DNA of 5,330 nt, from assembly GCA_910585605.1 (NCBI GenBank), contig CAJUFL010000109.1, positions 1 through 5,330 on the forward strand. Reading direction: 5' to 3'. The DNA is from an uncultured Lachnospiraceae bacterium (GTDB taxonomy: Bacteria; Bacillota; Clostridia; Lachnospirales; Lachnospiraceae). The notes below the pieces were generated by a model. The model was not told where the DNA came from. It made no database searches and was given only the letters and a program-made list of their open reading frames with translations. The translations under genes were made by a program, and so were the position numbers. This document shows, piece by piece, positions 1 through 5,330 of the stretch. How positions within the stretch are numbered: the stretch's first letter is position 1; each line of letters opens with the position of its first letter.

Positions 1-405
1 TGGAATATTAGCAGACTATTATCAGGCGGGATATGTGAACAGTAAAGCCGCAAAAACAGAAGAAGGAAAGAGTTTTGCGGAGGTCGCTGAACAGAAATCA
101 GTGGAGGCAGATAAACAATATTGTCTGGACAGGGCATCCGAAGCATTTGATACGATAGGAAGCATTTTCATATTTCCAAATTGTTGGTACAACATGCCAT
201 TAGATGGTATAACGGCGAGGTCGATCCGGAAAATATATTGGGAAATTCCGTTGAAAGTGCAATCAGGGTTGCGGAAAAAGCGTTATATGATATAGATCAT
301 CCGCTTCCCGGTTCGCCGGCAAAAAGTATAGAGGTGCAGCAAGAGATTATGAAAGAGCGCGCATTTTATGTAGCTTTTCTTGAAAAACTGCAACAACTTT
401 CATGA
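1..405 (+). pseudogene. Broken, 5'-truncated gene for a small uncharacterised protein
   Basis: Two consecutive frames each look coding but do not join. From base 2 the frame reads GILADYYQAGYVNSKAAK, continues through KSFAEVAEQ and CLDRASEAFDTIG to about base 160, then turns into non-protein-like sequence and stops at 293-295. The other frame is blocked by a TGA at 148-150, then reads HFHISKLLVQHAIRWYNGE from about base 163, continues through SVESAIRVAEKALYDIDHPLPGSPAKSIEVQQ, and ends EKLQQLS with TGA at 403-405. From memory these two halves belong to one family of short uncharacterised Lachnospiraceae proteins, in which they are joined by a further block of roughly 25 residues. The best reading is an internal deletion with a frame change near 150-165. 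The true start is left of the window. The second half could still be translated from TTG 181 or 184, but no ribosome site precedes it. No function is known. Coding potential in both halves is likely; the pseudogene call is less certain. Confidence 0.55.
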
Positions 406-432
406 TAATACTAGGACTTAGCACAGGCGGCT

Positions 433-460
433 TTGAATGACATAGGTTGTCTTGTATCAA
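433..460 (+). promoter_or_regulatory. Weak candidate sigma-A promoter for the lipoprotein operon
   Basis: TTGAAT at 433-438 and TATCAA at 455-460 are 16 bases apart in the only non-coding gap upstream of the first lipoprotein gene. Both boxes deviate from consensus. TTGACA at 462-467 is a better -35 box, but no acceptable -10 follows it before the start codon at 491. No BlaI-type TACA-N2-TGTA dyad and no terminator hairpin were found in 406-490. A promoter is expected here because the preceding gene is unrelated and broken, but this placement is a guess. Confidence 0.2.
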
Positions 461-490
461 ATTGACAGACAGAGAAGGGAGTAGTTTTTT

Positions 491-1624
491 ATGAAAAAAT
501 CAATTACAGCAGGTTTGGCATTACTATGTGTATGCATGATAATACTGGGAGGGTGTTCTTCTGCTCCTGAAACAAAAACTTTTTCGTTTGAAAGTCCTCA
601 AAAAATCACTGTCACATCTATCAGTGGAGAGAAGATGGAAGTTACTGATGAGGATATAATACAGCAGATCACGGACAATATTACATCTATTCAGTTTGAA
701 AGAGGAGAATCGAGCGAAGATACAAACGGCTTTGGTTCCATGATTTCATGGTATGATACAAATGGCGATATGATGGAAACTATCTCCGTTATGAGTGATG
801 ACACGATCATATACAACAGCTATTTCTGGACAGCTATGAACGGAAGCATTGATATGGAAGTGATAAATGATGTTCAGCCAACAATTTCGGAAGCTAATCA
901 AGCCGGTGAAGAAGATTGGGAAGATAAGACACTTTTGGAAGAGTATGCGGCTTATGGTATTGAAAAAGAGGATAATTTCTATTATTACCAGGGTGAGTTG
1001 GTATATATTATCAAGGATGAGCGTCCTGACAGTTCCGTTTATAGGCTTAATACAGATTCAAAAGGAGCAGTCAGCATTAAGGTTATCCGGAATGCAGGGG
1101 GAGAAATCACGAGTGTTACTTATATGACTGAGGAAGAAGTGGCAAAGGCATTGCCCAGGATTTTAGGTGGCGCGTCCCACTTAGATGGTGCAACAATGGA
1201 AGATGCAGAATATTCTGATATCAATGCTGAAGAATTAGCGGATACATTTGGTATTATGGTTTCATTGCCAGAGAATACAAATTGGATTACGGATAGTGAG
1301 TATTGTTTAGTAGATGAAAATAATTTGAAAATAACATACCACGATACCGTAGCAGATGCGGATTGTACGTTATTAGTGGCTAAAAACGAAAATTTGAATT
1401 TGCCGGATAATGAGTATGATGAAACATTAAATGAGTCTTGGGAAGGTAAAACAATCAGCGGTCAGAACATTGTGGTAAAAGTACAACATGGGAAAAATGA
1501 TGAAAATACGGTGCTTGCAACTTGGGAATATAATGAATACCGATTTGCAATCATAGGAGAAGTTAAAGAAATTTCTGAATCTATTCCCAAAGTTGCATTG
1601 GGCATTATCTATAAGCTGGACTGA
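491..1624 (+). CDS. Multi-domain lipoprotein with DUF5301-like and DUF4367-like regions
   Basis: A 377-residue exported lipoprotein of unknown function. The signal peptide has a KK start, a hydrophobic core and lipobox LGGC with the acylated Cys at residue 22, so it should be anchored on the outer face of the membrane. The start ATG follows GAAGGGAG (474-481) by nine bases. Three parts can be seen after the Cys. Residues 33-125 have the pattern KITVTSISGEKMEVTDEDII, then NITSIQFERGESS, then MISWYDTNGDMMETISVM, which I recall from DUF5301. Residues 148-217 (YGIEKEDNFYYYQGELVYII, later IKVIRNAGGEITSV) resemble a C-terminal module of BlaR1/M56 proteins. Residues 247-377 (ADTFGIMVSLPENTNWIT, ITYHDTVADADCTLLVAK) resemble DUF4367. 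No catalytic residues or metal motif (HEXXH) are visible, which suggests binding or sensing rather than catalysis. It lies 15 bases before the next lipoprotein gene, so they are probably cotranscribed. The CDS is firm; the domain names are from memory. Confidence 0.9.
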   Translation: MKKSITAGLALLCVCMIILGGCSSAPETKTFSFESPQKITVTSISGEKMEVTDEDIIQQITDNITSIQFERGESSEDTNGFGSMISWYDTNGDMMETISVMSDDTIIYNSYFWTAMNGSIDMEVINDVQPTISEANQAGEEDWEDKTLLEEYAAYGIEKEDNFYYYQGELVYIIKDERPDSSVYRLNTDSKGAVSIKVIRNAGGEITSVTYMTEEEVAKALPRILGGASHLDGATMEDAEYSDINAEELADTFGIMVSLPENTNWITDSEYCLVDENNLKITYHDTVADADCTLLVAKNENLNLPDNEYDETLNESWEGKTISGQNIVVKVQHGKNDENTVLATWEYNEYRFAIIGEVKEISESIPKVALGIIYKLD

Positions 1625-1629
1625 CTGAA

Positions 1630-1780
1630 AGGAGGCAGTATGGGAAAACGAATAGCATTTACTATAGTAACAGCATGTGTTTTGTTGATAACAGGGTGCG
1701 GGGCTTCAAACAGTGCAGAGGCTCCCGATGGTGCAGATAGTCAAATAGCGGAAAATGCCGGACAAACAGATACAGAGGAA
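1630..1780 (+). repeat. Direct repeat copy A: ribosome site, signal peptide and linker cassette
   Basis: This segment aligns without gaps to 2748-2898, with 15 mismatches in 151 bases by hand count (about 90% identity). It covers the AGGAGGCAG ribosome site and the first 47 codons of the second lipoprotein gene, ending at GATACAGAGGAA. Beyond it the two genes share nothing recognisable. Of the 47 residues, 39 are identical between copies. Most codons outside the changed residues keep the same third base, so the duplication is recent or is kept alike by gene conversion. Confidence 0.9.
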
Positions 1781-2737
1781 AAAGCAGTATTCGAAAATAT
1801 TGATGAAGAAGATCTCGAAAATGAAACTGTAAAAGAACTGACAATGGAGAATCTTTTGGAATTATATGAAAACGATGGTTTGGCATTGAAAGTAGAAGAG
1901 GAAGGTCTGGAGGGATTTCTTGCATATGGGAATATGAAACCAGTTTCTGTGAGGGAAGATTCTTTGACAGGACTTTACATCTGTGATCTTGTTTATCCGT
2001 ATACGTCTGGGAACGGGATAACCAGTGACAGAAATTATGAACTTCAGTTCTCTTACTGGCGTCCAGAGACAGCTGAGGAATATGGACATATTGAAAATGA
2101 GATTGACAATATTCGTCTTATGGAAAAAGAATCTCAGGATGCAGTGATGCTTTATGAGGTGGATGAGCGGTTTATTCCTACAAAGGATTTGCAGGAATTT
2201 TTACAGCGGGATTACGGAATAGATCAATATCTGCTCTGTGACCTGCCGGGTGAGTTTGCATTGGGAGAGTATAGAGAAGATATTGGATTTTGTGACGGTT
2301 GGCTGCTGGAAGGGGAAATGGAAGAACTGTCCCATGATGAATGGATTTCGGAGGCATGGTATTGTCCCGGCGGTATCGGCAGAGGAGAGACTGCATCCCA
2401 GATTTTGCAGTTTGATAATGGGACACTCACAAATGTTACTTTGATGATGAACCATACGGGACAATACCATGAATCAGAAATATTGGAAGGTTGTGAAGTT
2501 CAGGCGGTCTTGGTGGAGTATTCTTTTGATCTGTTCACTGCTTCCGGTTGGGAGGAATATATGACACAGCATCCGGAAACGGAGAAGGATGCATTAAATT
2601 CTTATTACTGGTATGTTTTTATGGGAAAAGAAGATAGCGAGATTTTTTATGTCCTGTTTTTGAATCAGGAGTATTTTACCAAAGACGATGCCATCCATAT
2701 GGCACAGTCAGTCCAGTTTACAGAGAGAGCATTTTGA
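1640..2737 (+). CDS. Lipoprotein with a large uncharacterised body
   Basis: A 365-residue exported lipoprotein of unknown function. The start ATG lies four bases after AAAGGAGG (1628-1635). The signal peptide MGKRIAFTIVTACVLLITGC has lipobox ITGC with Cys20. It is followed by a polar, acidic linker (residues 21-60) that would hold the body off the membrane. The body, about residues 65-365, is acidic and rich in aromatic residues. Landmarks are DLPGEFALGEYREDIGF, GGIGRGETASQILQFDNG, NHTGQYHESEILEGCEVQAV, DLFTASGWEEY and SYYWYVF, with an AIHMAQSVQFTERAF end. I recall similar strings (NHT, then LEG, then DLxTA, then YWYVF) from C-terminal ends of M56/BlaR1-family proteins in Clostridia, but cannot name a domain. 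No catalytic motif is evident. The first 47 residues are a near copy of those of the next gene. Stop TGA 2735-2737 is 20 bases before that gene, consistent with one operon. Confidence 0.9.
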   Translation: MGKRIAFTIVTACVLLITGCGASNSAEAPDGADSQIAENAGQTDTEEKAVFENIDEEDLENETVKELTMENLLELYENDGLALKVEEEGLEGFLAYGNMKPVSVREDSLTGLYICDLVYPYTSGNGITSDRNYELQFSYWRPETAEEYGHIENEIDNIRLMEKESQDAVMLYEVDERFIPTKDLQEFLQRDYGIDQYLLCDLPGEFALGEYREDIGFCDGWLLEGEMEELSHDEWISEAWYCPGGIGRGETASQILQFDNGTLTNVTLMMNHTGQYHESEILEGCEVQAVLVEYSFDLFTASGWEEYMTQHPETEKDALNSYYWYVFMGKEDSEIFYVLFLNQEYFTKDDAIHMAQSVQFTERAF

Positions 2738-2747
2738 TATATTTTTC

Positions 2748-2898
2748 AGGAGGCAGCATGAGAAAAAGAATAGCATTTACTATAATAACAGCATGTGTTT
2801 TGTTGATAACAGGGTGTGGAGCTTCAAACAGTGCAGAGGTTTCCGTTGGTGCAGATAGTCAAATGGCGGAAAATATCGGACAGAACGATACAGAGGAA
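2748..2898 (+). repeat. Direct repeat copy B: ribosome site, signal peptide and linker cassette
   Basis: Partner of 1630-1780, carrying AGGAGGCAG and the first 47 codons of the third lipoprotein gene. Amino-acid changes relative to copy A are at residues 2, 10, 28, 29, 30, 36, 40 and 43. Five of the eight fall in the linker after residue 27, so the signal peptide is better conserved than the linker. Confidence 0.9.
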
Positions 2899-3771
2899 AA
2901 CATAGCAACAGATGGTATTGCAGACTATCCGGCAGCGATTATGGTAAATGACACAGTTTATCTGTTGGAGGGTAATCCTATGCCCGCAGAAGTTGATGAA
3001 AGTGCGATTATTGGATATACAGAGTCATATACAGACACTTTTCCGGAAAATAACGGAGAGACAAATTTTAATTCTGAATTGGGAATGCCCTATGCACAAG
3101 TGGAGGGCGGAATAGCAGTTTTATATAAGAACGAATGGTATTTAGGCACTCCATTTTCTAATGAAAATGCTATTACCTTTACCGGGATAATCATTGACCA
3201 TACTGTTGAGTCATTAGTGCCTGTTGTTTGTGTAAAAACGCTGGAAGAAGAAGTAATTCCGTATGAAGCGGTATTTTTTGAATTGCCGGAAGGTGAAGAA
3301 GATTGGGCATTAAAGATAGATACGGTAGTGCGTATTACTTGTTCCGGTGATTTTACAGAGCCAGCACCGCACTATGGAACACTTATCTCCATAAGAAATG
3401 CGGATGCCGATGTATTATCACCGTTGGACGGAGTAACGATGGAAGTGACAGAATGTTCCGATACCAGTGTTACCGTTAAAATTACGAATGATACGGACAA
3501 AGATATACAGTGCGGAGAGGACTTCTGTCTGGAAGTGCAGGATGAAGAAACTGGAGAGTGGAGGAAACTGGATGAAGTAATTGACAATGCTGCTTTTAAT
3601 GCGATTGCTTATATGGTTCAGAAAGATTCACCCTATGAAGCGGTTATTGACTTTGAATGGCTCTATGGGAAGCTGGAACCGGGCAGATACCGTATTGTAA
3701 AAACTGTTATGGATTTTAGGGGAACCGGGGATTTTACAGATTATACTTTTACAGCGGAATTTAGTATTTAA
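2758..3771 (+). CDS. Lipoprotein ending in a Big_14-like Ig domain
   Basis: A 337-residue lipoprotein. ATG 2758 is chosen because AGGAGG (2748-2753) sits four bases upstream and the next residues, MRKRIAFTIITACVLLITGC, form a complete signal peptide with lipobox Cys20. An in-frame TTG at 2734 would add eight residues before it and lacks a ribosome site. After the linker, residues 55-133 form one module (YPAAIMVNDTVYLL, VDESAIIGYTESYTD, MPYAQVEGGIAVLYKNEWYL). Residues 139-213 look like a small beta-rich, OB-like domain (FTGIIIDHT, then DTVVRITCSGDF, then YGTLISI). Residues 222-337 match the pattern I know from Big_14 bacterial Ig-like domains: NDTDKDIQCGEDFCLEV, IDNAAFNAIAYMV, FEWLYGKLEPGRYRIVKTV, FTAEFSI. 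It probably acts outside the cell in binding or sensing; no enzyme motif is visible. It closes the three-lipoprotein run. Codons 206-230 are partly duplicated just downstream at 3785. Confidence 0.9.
   Translation: MRKRIAFTIITACVLLITGCGASNSAEVSVGADSQMAENIGQNDTEENIATDGIADYPAAIMVNDTVYLLEGNPMPAEVDESAIIGYTESYTDTFPENNGETNFNSELGMPYAQVEGGIAVLYKNEWYLGTPFSNENAITFTGIIIDHTVESLVPVVCVKTLEEEVIPYEAVFFELPEGEEDWALKIDTVVRITCSGDFTEPAPHYGTLISIRNADADVLSPLDGVTMEVTECSDTSVTVKITNDTDKDIQCGEDFCLEVQDEETGEWRKLDEVIDNAAFNAIAYMVQKDSPYEAVIDFEWLYGKLEPGRYRIVKTVMDFRGTGDFTDYTFTAEFSI
3373..3446 (+). repeat. Parent copy of a 74-base internal repeat
   Basis: This segment encodes YGTLISIRNADADVLSPLDG and the following VTMEV in the third lipoprotein, spanning the junction between its OB-like and Ig-like parts. 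It aligns with 3785-3858 with three mismatches in 74 bases by hand count, two of them in one codon (GCC to ACT). Confidence 0.92.
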
Positions 3772-3784
3772 GGAGAATACACAG

Positions 3785-3871
3785 TATGGAACACTTATCT
3801 CCATAAGAAATGCGGATACTGATGTATTATCACCGTTAGACGGAGTAACGATGGAAGTAGAAGTTGAATAA
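3785..3871 (+). pseudogene. Remnant of a lipoprotein paralogue (interdomain fragment)
   Basis: It starts 13 bases after the stop codon of the third lipoprotein gene. The frame beginning at TAT 3785 reads YGTLISIRNADTDVLSPLDG, then VTMEVEVE and TAA (3869-3871). The first 74 bases match 3373-3446 with three mismatches, and the match ends sharply on both sides. There is no start codon or signal peptide in this frame, and the Ig domain that should follow is missing, so it cannot make a useful product. It is probably what is left of another tandem lipoprotein gene after deletion, or an aberrant partial duplication. A ribosome-site-like AAGGAG (3770-3775) before ATG 3786 opens only a six-codon out-of-frame peptide (MEHLSP). 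Confidence 0.8.
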
Positions 3872-3919
3872 TGAATTGATCAAGAAAAGTCGCAAGAAAG
3901 AAAACGGAGAGAAAACATT

Positions 3920-5047
3920 ATGGAACGAATGAGGAAAATAGGACTTCTTGTTCTTATTTCATTTCTTTTAGCGCTTATTATCTGTCTGCCTTTATTTAAT
4001 AAGTGGCTGAATGTATTGTTAAGAGTTTCAGAAACAGAAAGAAAAAATAATAAGGGAATTACTTTTTCCATTCAGCATGAGGACAATCCTTTAAATAAGG
4101 AACTACAAGATTTTGCTGCGTTATATAACGCGTTAATTGAAAACCAAAAAGAAGGGTATAAGTACTATGAAATATATCCTCAATATCTTGAAAACTTTAG
4201 TGAACAGAAGGAGTTTTACAGCGCAATATCAGGAGAACTAGAGAACCAGTGTTCAGCTATCGATTGTATACAGATAAGTAAAAATGTAATAGACGATTTT
4301 CATATTAAGATTTTAAAGGGAAGTTCATTGTTGGAAAACGATTTTATCTTAAAAAAAGATAACGAAATTCCAATTTTAATGGGGAATCTGTATTCTTCAA
4401 TTTATAAGCTGGAAGATACTTTTATATTTACCTATTTATATGATGACTATACATTTAAGGTAGTTGGGTTTTTAGAGAAGGGGAGCCAAATTGATAGTTT
4501 TGATTACCCTATTGATTTAGATAAGTATATCGTGATGCCAAGTTTTACTATAGAAGATAATGTTGAAATTACTGATGGACTGAAAATACATTACGCGAAT
4601 AAAACCAGCGGAATCATTGAAGTACTGGAGGATAATAAAGAAATCTTTTATTCGGTTGTCGGACCATTATTGGAAAATGCAGATGTAGGTACATATACAT
4701 GGAGCATTCGTCCTATGGAATATGCTTTTGAAGAGAAGTTTGGCACTAATATTGAAATATTTCAGGAAATAGTATGGGGCATTGTCTTTTTAACATTTTT
4801 GTATGAAATATGGTTGATAAAGAAATTGTCTAAAATCGCTTGGCGTGGCAAAATAAAACGTACTCACTGTTTTTTTTTATATGGATTGCTCATATCAATT
4901 TTGGCAAGTATTTTCTATGCATTGATTCAAGCAGTCTATATTGTTGTGTTGGGAATCAAAGTATTTAGTCTTGCACATTTTCTGGTTATTGGAATTGTAG
5001 CTTTTGGTGCAATGGTTATTTGCAGAGTATTACAAAACGGAAAGTGA
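3920..5047 (+). CDS. MacB/FtsX-like ABC transporter permease subunit
   Basis: A 375-residue membrane protein with the layout of FtsX/MacB-type permeases. It has one N-terminal membrane segment (about residues 7-26), a large extracytoplasmic domain (about 27-280), then three C-terminal segments (about 283-300, 317-345 and 351-371). Within the outer domain, IKILKGSSLLENDF (129-142) followed by EIPILMGNLYSSIYKL and YTFKVVGFLEKG (177-187) follow the MacB periplasmic core pattern of GxxxxxxDF, a short hydrophobic strand, and a VVGxLE strand. The C-terminal block is slightly shorter than a typical FtsX domain. Such proteins normally pair with a LolD/MacB-type ATPase and use ATP hydrolysis to drive movements of the outer domain in export, lipoprotein handling, peptide resistance or signalling. 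No ATPase is in this window. The start ATG follows CGGAGA (3905-3910) by nine bases; Met4 is an alternative. The gene is visibly more AT-rich than the lipoprotein genes, suggesting a different origin. Family placement is good; the substrate is unknown. Confidence 0.8.
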   Translation: MERMRKIGLLVLISFLLALIICLPLFNKWLNVLLRVSETERKNNKGITFSIQHEDNPLNKELQDFAALYNALIENQKEGYKYYEIYPQYLENFSEQKEFYSAISGELENQCSAIDCIQISKNVIDDFHIKILKGSSLLENDFILKKDNEIPILMGNLYSSIYKLEDTFIFTYLYDDYTFKVVGFLEKGSQIDSFDYPIDLDKYIVMPSFTIEDNVEITDGLKIHYANKTSGIIEVLEDNKEIFYSVVGPLLENADVGTYTWSIRPMEYAFEEKFGTNIEIFQEIVWGIVFLTFLYEIWLIKKLSKIAWRGKIKRTHCFFLYGLLISILASIFYALIQAVYIVVLGIKVFSLAHFLVIGIVAFGAMVICRVLQNGK

Positions 5048-5077
5048 TTTCTATTTATTTTGCGGAGAATAACAGTT

Positions 5078-5158
5078 ATGTCGAAAATAACAGATTACAG
5101 CTTTTTAAAAATGTGGCTAGTCAGCATGAAGAATGAAACGATCTGGGAGGGCAAATAA
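5078..5158 (+). CDS. Possible 26-residue small protein
   Basis: ATG 5078 opens a 26-codon frame beginning MSKITDYSFLKMWLVSMKN and ending ETIWEGK, with stop TAA 5156-5158. A GCGGAGA ribosome-like site (5062-5068) lies nine bases upstream, 30 bases separate it from the permease stop, and a terminator stem starts three bases after its stop, so it would be the last gene of the transcript. There is no signal peptide and only a short hydrophobic stretch. I do not recognise it. It could be a true small protein, the truncated start of a lost gene, or chance; the initiation context is its only support. Confidence 0.3.
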   Translation: MSKITDYSFLKMWLVSMKNETIWEGK

Positions 5159-5161
5159 GAG

Positions 5162-5198
5162 AGACAGACCGCGGATGTGAAATCCTGTCTTTTTTATT
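5162..5198 (+). terminator. Rho-independent terminator closing the operon
   Basis: An interrupted hairpin. AGACA (5162-5166) pairs with TGTCT (5186-5190), and GGAT (5173-5176) pairs with ATCC (5182-5185) around a GTGAA loop, with six unpaired bases (GACCGC) on the 5' side. The arm runs straight into a T-rich tract, TCTTTTTTATTT. It lies between the permease/small ORF and the next promoter. The stem is modest, so termination may be partial. Confidence 0.65.
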
Positions 5199-5212
5199 TC
5201 TGCGTAATTTAC

Positions 5213-5241
5213 TTGACTAATAAATCTTACAGGTGTAATAT
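5213..5241 (+). promoter_or_regulatory. Strong sigma-A promoter P1 for the next gene
   Basis: TTGACT (5213-5218) and TAATAT (5236-5241) are separated by the ideal 17 bases, so transcription should start near 5248. The operator dyad at 5219-5246 fills the spacer and covers the -10 box, so a bound repressor would block RNA polymerase. The promoter faces right and serves the gene that starts beyond the window. Confidence 0.8.
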
Positions 5242-5246
5242 TTATT
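5219..5246. promoter_or_regulatory. BlaI/MecI-type operator 1
   Basis: A dyad of two 13-base arms around a central GG: AATAAATCTTACA and TGTAATATTTATT, with one mismatched arm position. The core TTACA-N2-TGTAA is the classic site of BlaI/MecI winged-helix repressors (TACA-N2-TGTA), and the flanking AAATC and ATATTT also match the known Bacillus/Staphylococcus operators as I recall them. CopY-type sites share the TACA-N2-TGTA core, so a copper-responsive CopY relative is the main alternative. Confidence 0.8.
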
Positions 5247-5267
5247 GGGAAAGCTGAATAAATTTTT

Positions 5268-5295
5268 TTGCTGTCAAATCTTACAACAGTAATAT
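5268..5295 (+). promoter_or_regulatory. Candidate second promoter P2 inside the leader
   Basis: TTGCTG (5268-5273) and TAATAT (5290-5295) are separated by 16 bases. The -10 box falls at the same place in operator 2 as the P1 -10 box does in operator 1. The -35 match is only fair, so the TAATAT may simply be part of the operator sequence. Confidence 0.35.
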
Positions 5296-5297
5296 TT
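5276..5297. promoter_or_regulatory. BlaI/MecI-type operator 2
   Basis: The arms AAATCTTACA and AGTAATATTT flank AC. Over 24 bases it matches operator 1 at 21 positions, all three differences being in the centre, so the right half-site is AGTAA instead of TGTAA and binding may be weaker. Its centre is 54 bp from that of operator 1, about five helical turns, which places both on the same face of the DNA and allows cooperative binding. Confidence 0.72.
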
Positions 5298-5320
5298 ATG
5301 ACAAATATTCAGTCTTGATT

Positions 5321-5325
5321 GGAGG
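5321..5325 (+). promoter_or_regulatory. Ribosome binding site of the next gene (start outside the window)
   Basis: GGAGG followed by ACAGT reaches the window edge, so a start codon is expected at or just after position 5331. From the operators, the likely product is a BlaI/MecI-family repressor that controls its own promoter; this is inferred, since no coding base is present. Confidence 0.6.
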
Positions 5326-5330
5326 ACAGT

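Noticed and set aside
441..453. GACA-TAGGT-TGTC inverted repeat upstream of the first lipoprotein gene, considered as another BlaI site
   Set aside because: The arms are only four bases, the central spacing is wrong for TACA-N2-TGTA, and the AT-rich flanks of the real operators are missing.
867..1127. Out-of-frame + strand frame inside the first lipoprotein gene
   Set aside because: It lies wholly within a stronger coding frame, has no ribosome site and a basic, non-protein-like composition typical of a shifted shadow frame.
1662..2470. Several minus-strand open frames opposite the second lipoprotein gene
   Set aside because: They lie antisense to a well-supported gene, overlap each other in different frames, have low-complexity Pro/Ser/Leu-rich translations and lack ribosome sites.
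2734..2757. Earlier TTG start for the third lipoprotein gene, adding eight residues
   Set aside because: It overlaps the stop of the previous gene, has no ribosome site, and would place MIYFSGGS before a complete signal peptide; ATG 2758 has AGGAGG four bases upstream.
3786..3806. Six-codon frame MEHLSP after AAGGAG
   Set aside because: The ATG belongs to the duplicated lipoprotein fragment, where the same bases are read in another frame; nothing suggests attenuation or a leader peptide role.
5062..5080. Similarity of GGAGAATAACAGTTATG here to GGAGAATACACAGTATG at 3772-3788, considered as a repeated initiation cassette
   Set aside because: The match is short, needs a gap, is mostly a generic ribosome site plus ATG, and flanking bases do not align.
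5240..5263. Hairpin ATTTATT/AATAAAT followed by a T run between the two operators
   Set aside because: The seven pairs are all A-T with a ten-base loop, too weak for a terminator, and the left arm is explained by operator 1.

Overview
The window looks like an accessory stretch of a low-GC Firmicutes chromosome, most probably a gut Lachnospiraceae or related Clostridia. The evidence is strong AGGAGG-type ribosome binding sites, short-spaced same-strand genes, lipoprotein signal peptides with Firmicutes-style lipoboxes, and a textbook BlaI/MecI-type operator at the right edge. No species can be named from the sequence alone. All supported genes are on the + strand; no RNA gene, CRISPR array or insertion sequence was seen.

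Layout. Positions 1-405 hold the remains of a small cytoplasmic-type protein gene. It is cut by the window edge and broken internally, because its two halves lie in different reading frames. An 85-base gap then leads into three tightly packed lipoprotein genes (491-1624, 1640-2737, 2758-3771) separated by 15 and 20 bases, which reads as one operon. Genes 2 and 3 begin with nearly the same 150 bases (ribosome site, signal peptide, lipobox, acidic linker) but carry unrelated C-terminal bodies. A 74-base second copy of an internal piece of gene 3 lies just after its stop codon (3785-3858), a scar of a lost or truncated paralogue. An AT-richer gene (3920-5047) follows, encoding a MacB/FtsX-like ABC permease subunit with no ATPase partner in view. 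After it come a possible 26-residue ORF (5078-5158) and a rho-independent terminator (5162-5198).

The last 120 bases are a regulatory region for a gene that begins just outside the window. It has a strong sigma-A promoter whose spacer and -10 box are covered by a TTACA-N2-TGTAA dyad, a near-identical second dyad 54 bp downstream (probably with its own weaker promoter), and a GGAGG ribosome site ending five bases before the edge. This is the operator pattern of BlaI/MecI repressors, so the next gene is likely blaI-like, usually followed by a BlaR1-type M56 metalloprotease.

How it may fit together (inference). From memory, the bodies of the three lipoproteins resemble extracytoplasmic modules found fused to BlaR1/M56 proteins in Clostridia (DUF5301-like, DUF4367-like and Big_14-like Ig domains). 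The window may therefore be the lipoprotein side of a cell-envelope sensing locus that has grown by duplication and module swapping. The link to the downstream regulator rests on proximity and remembered similarity, not on direct evidence.
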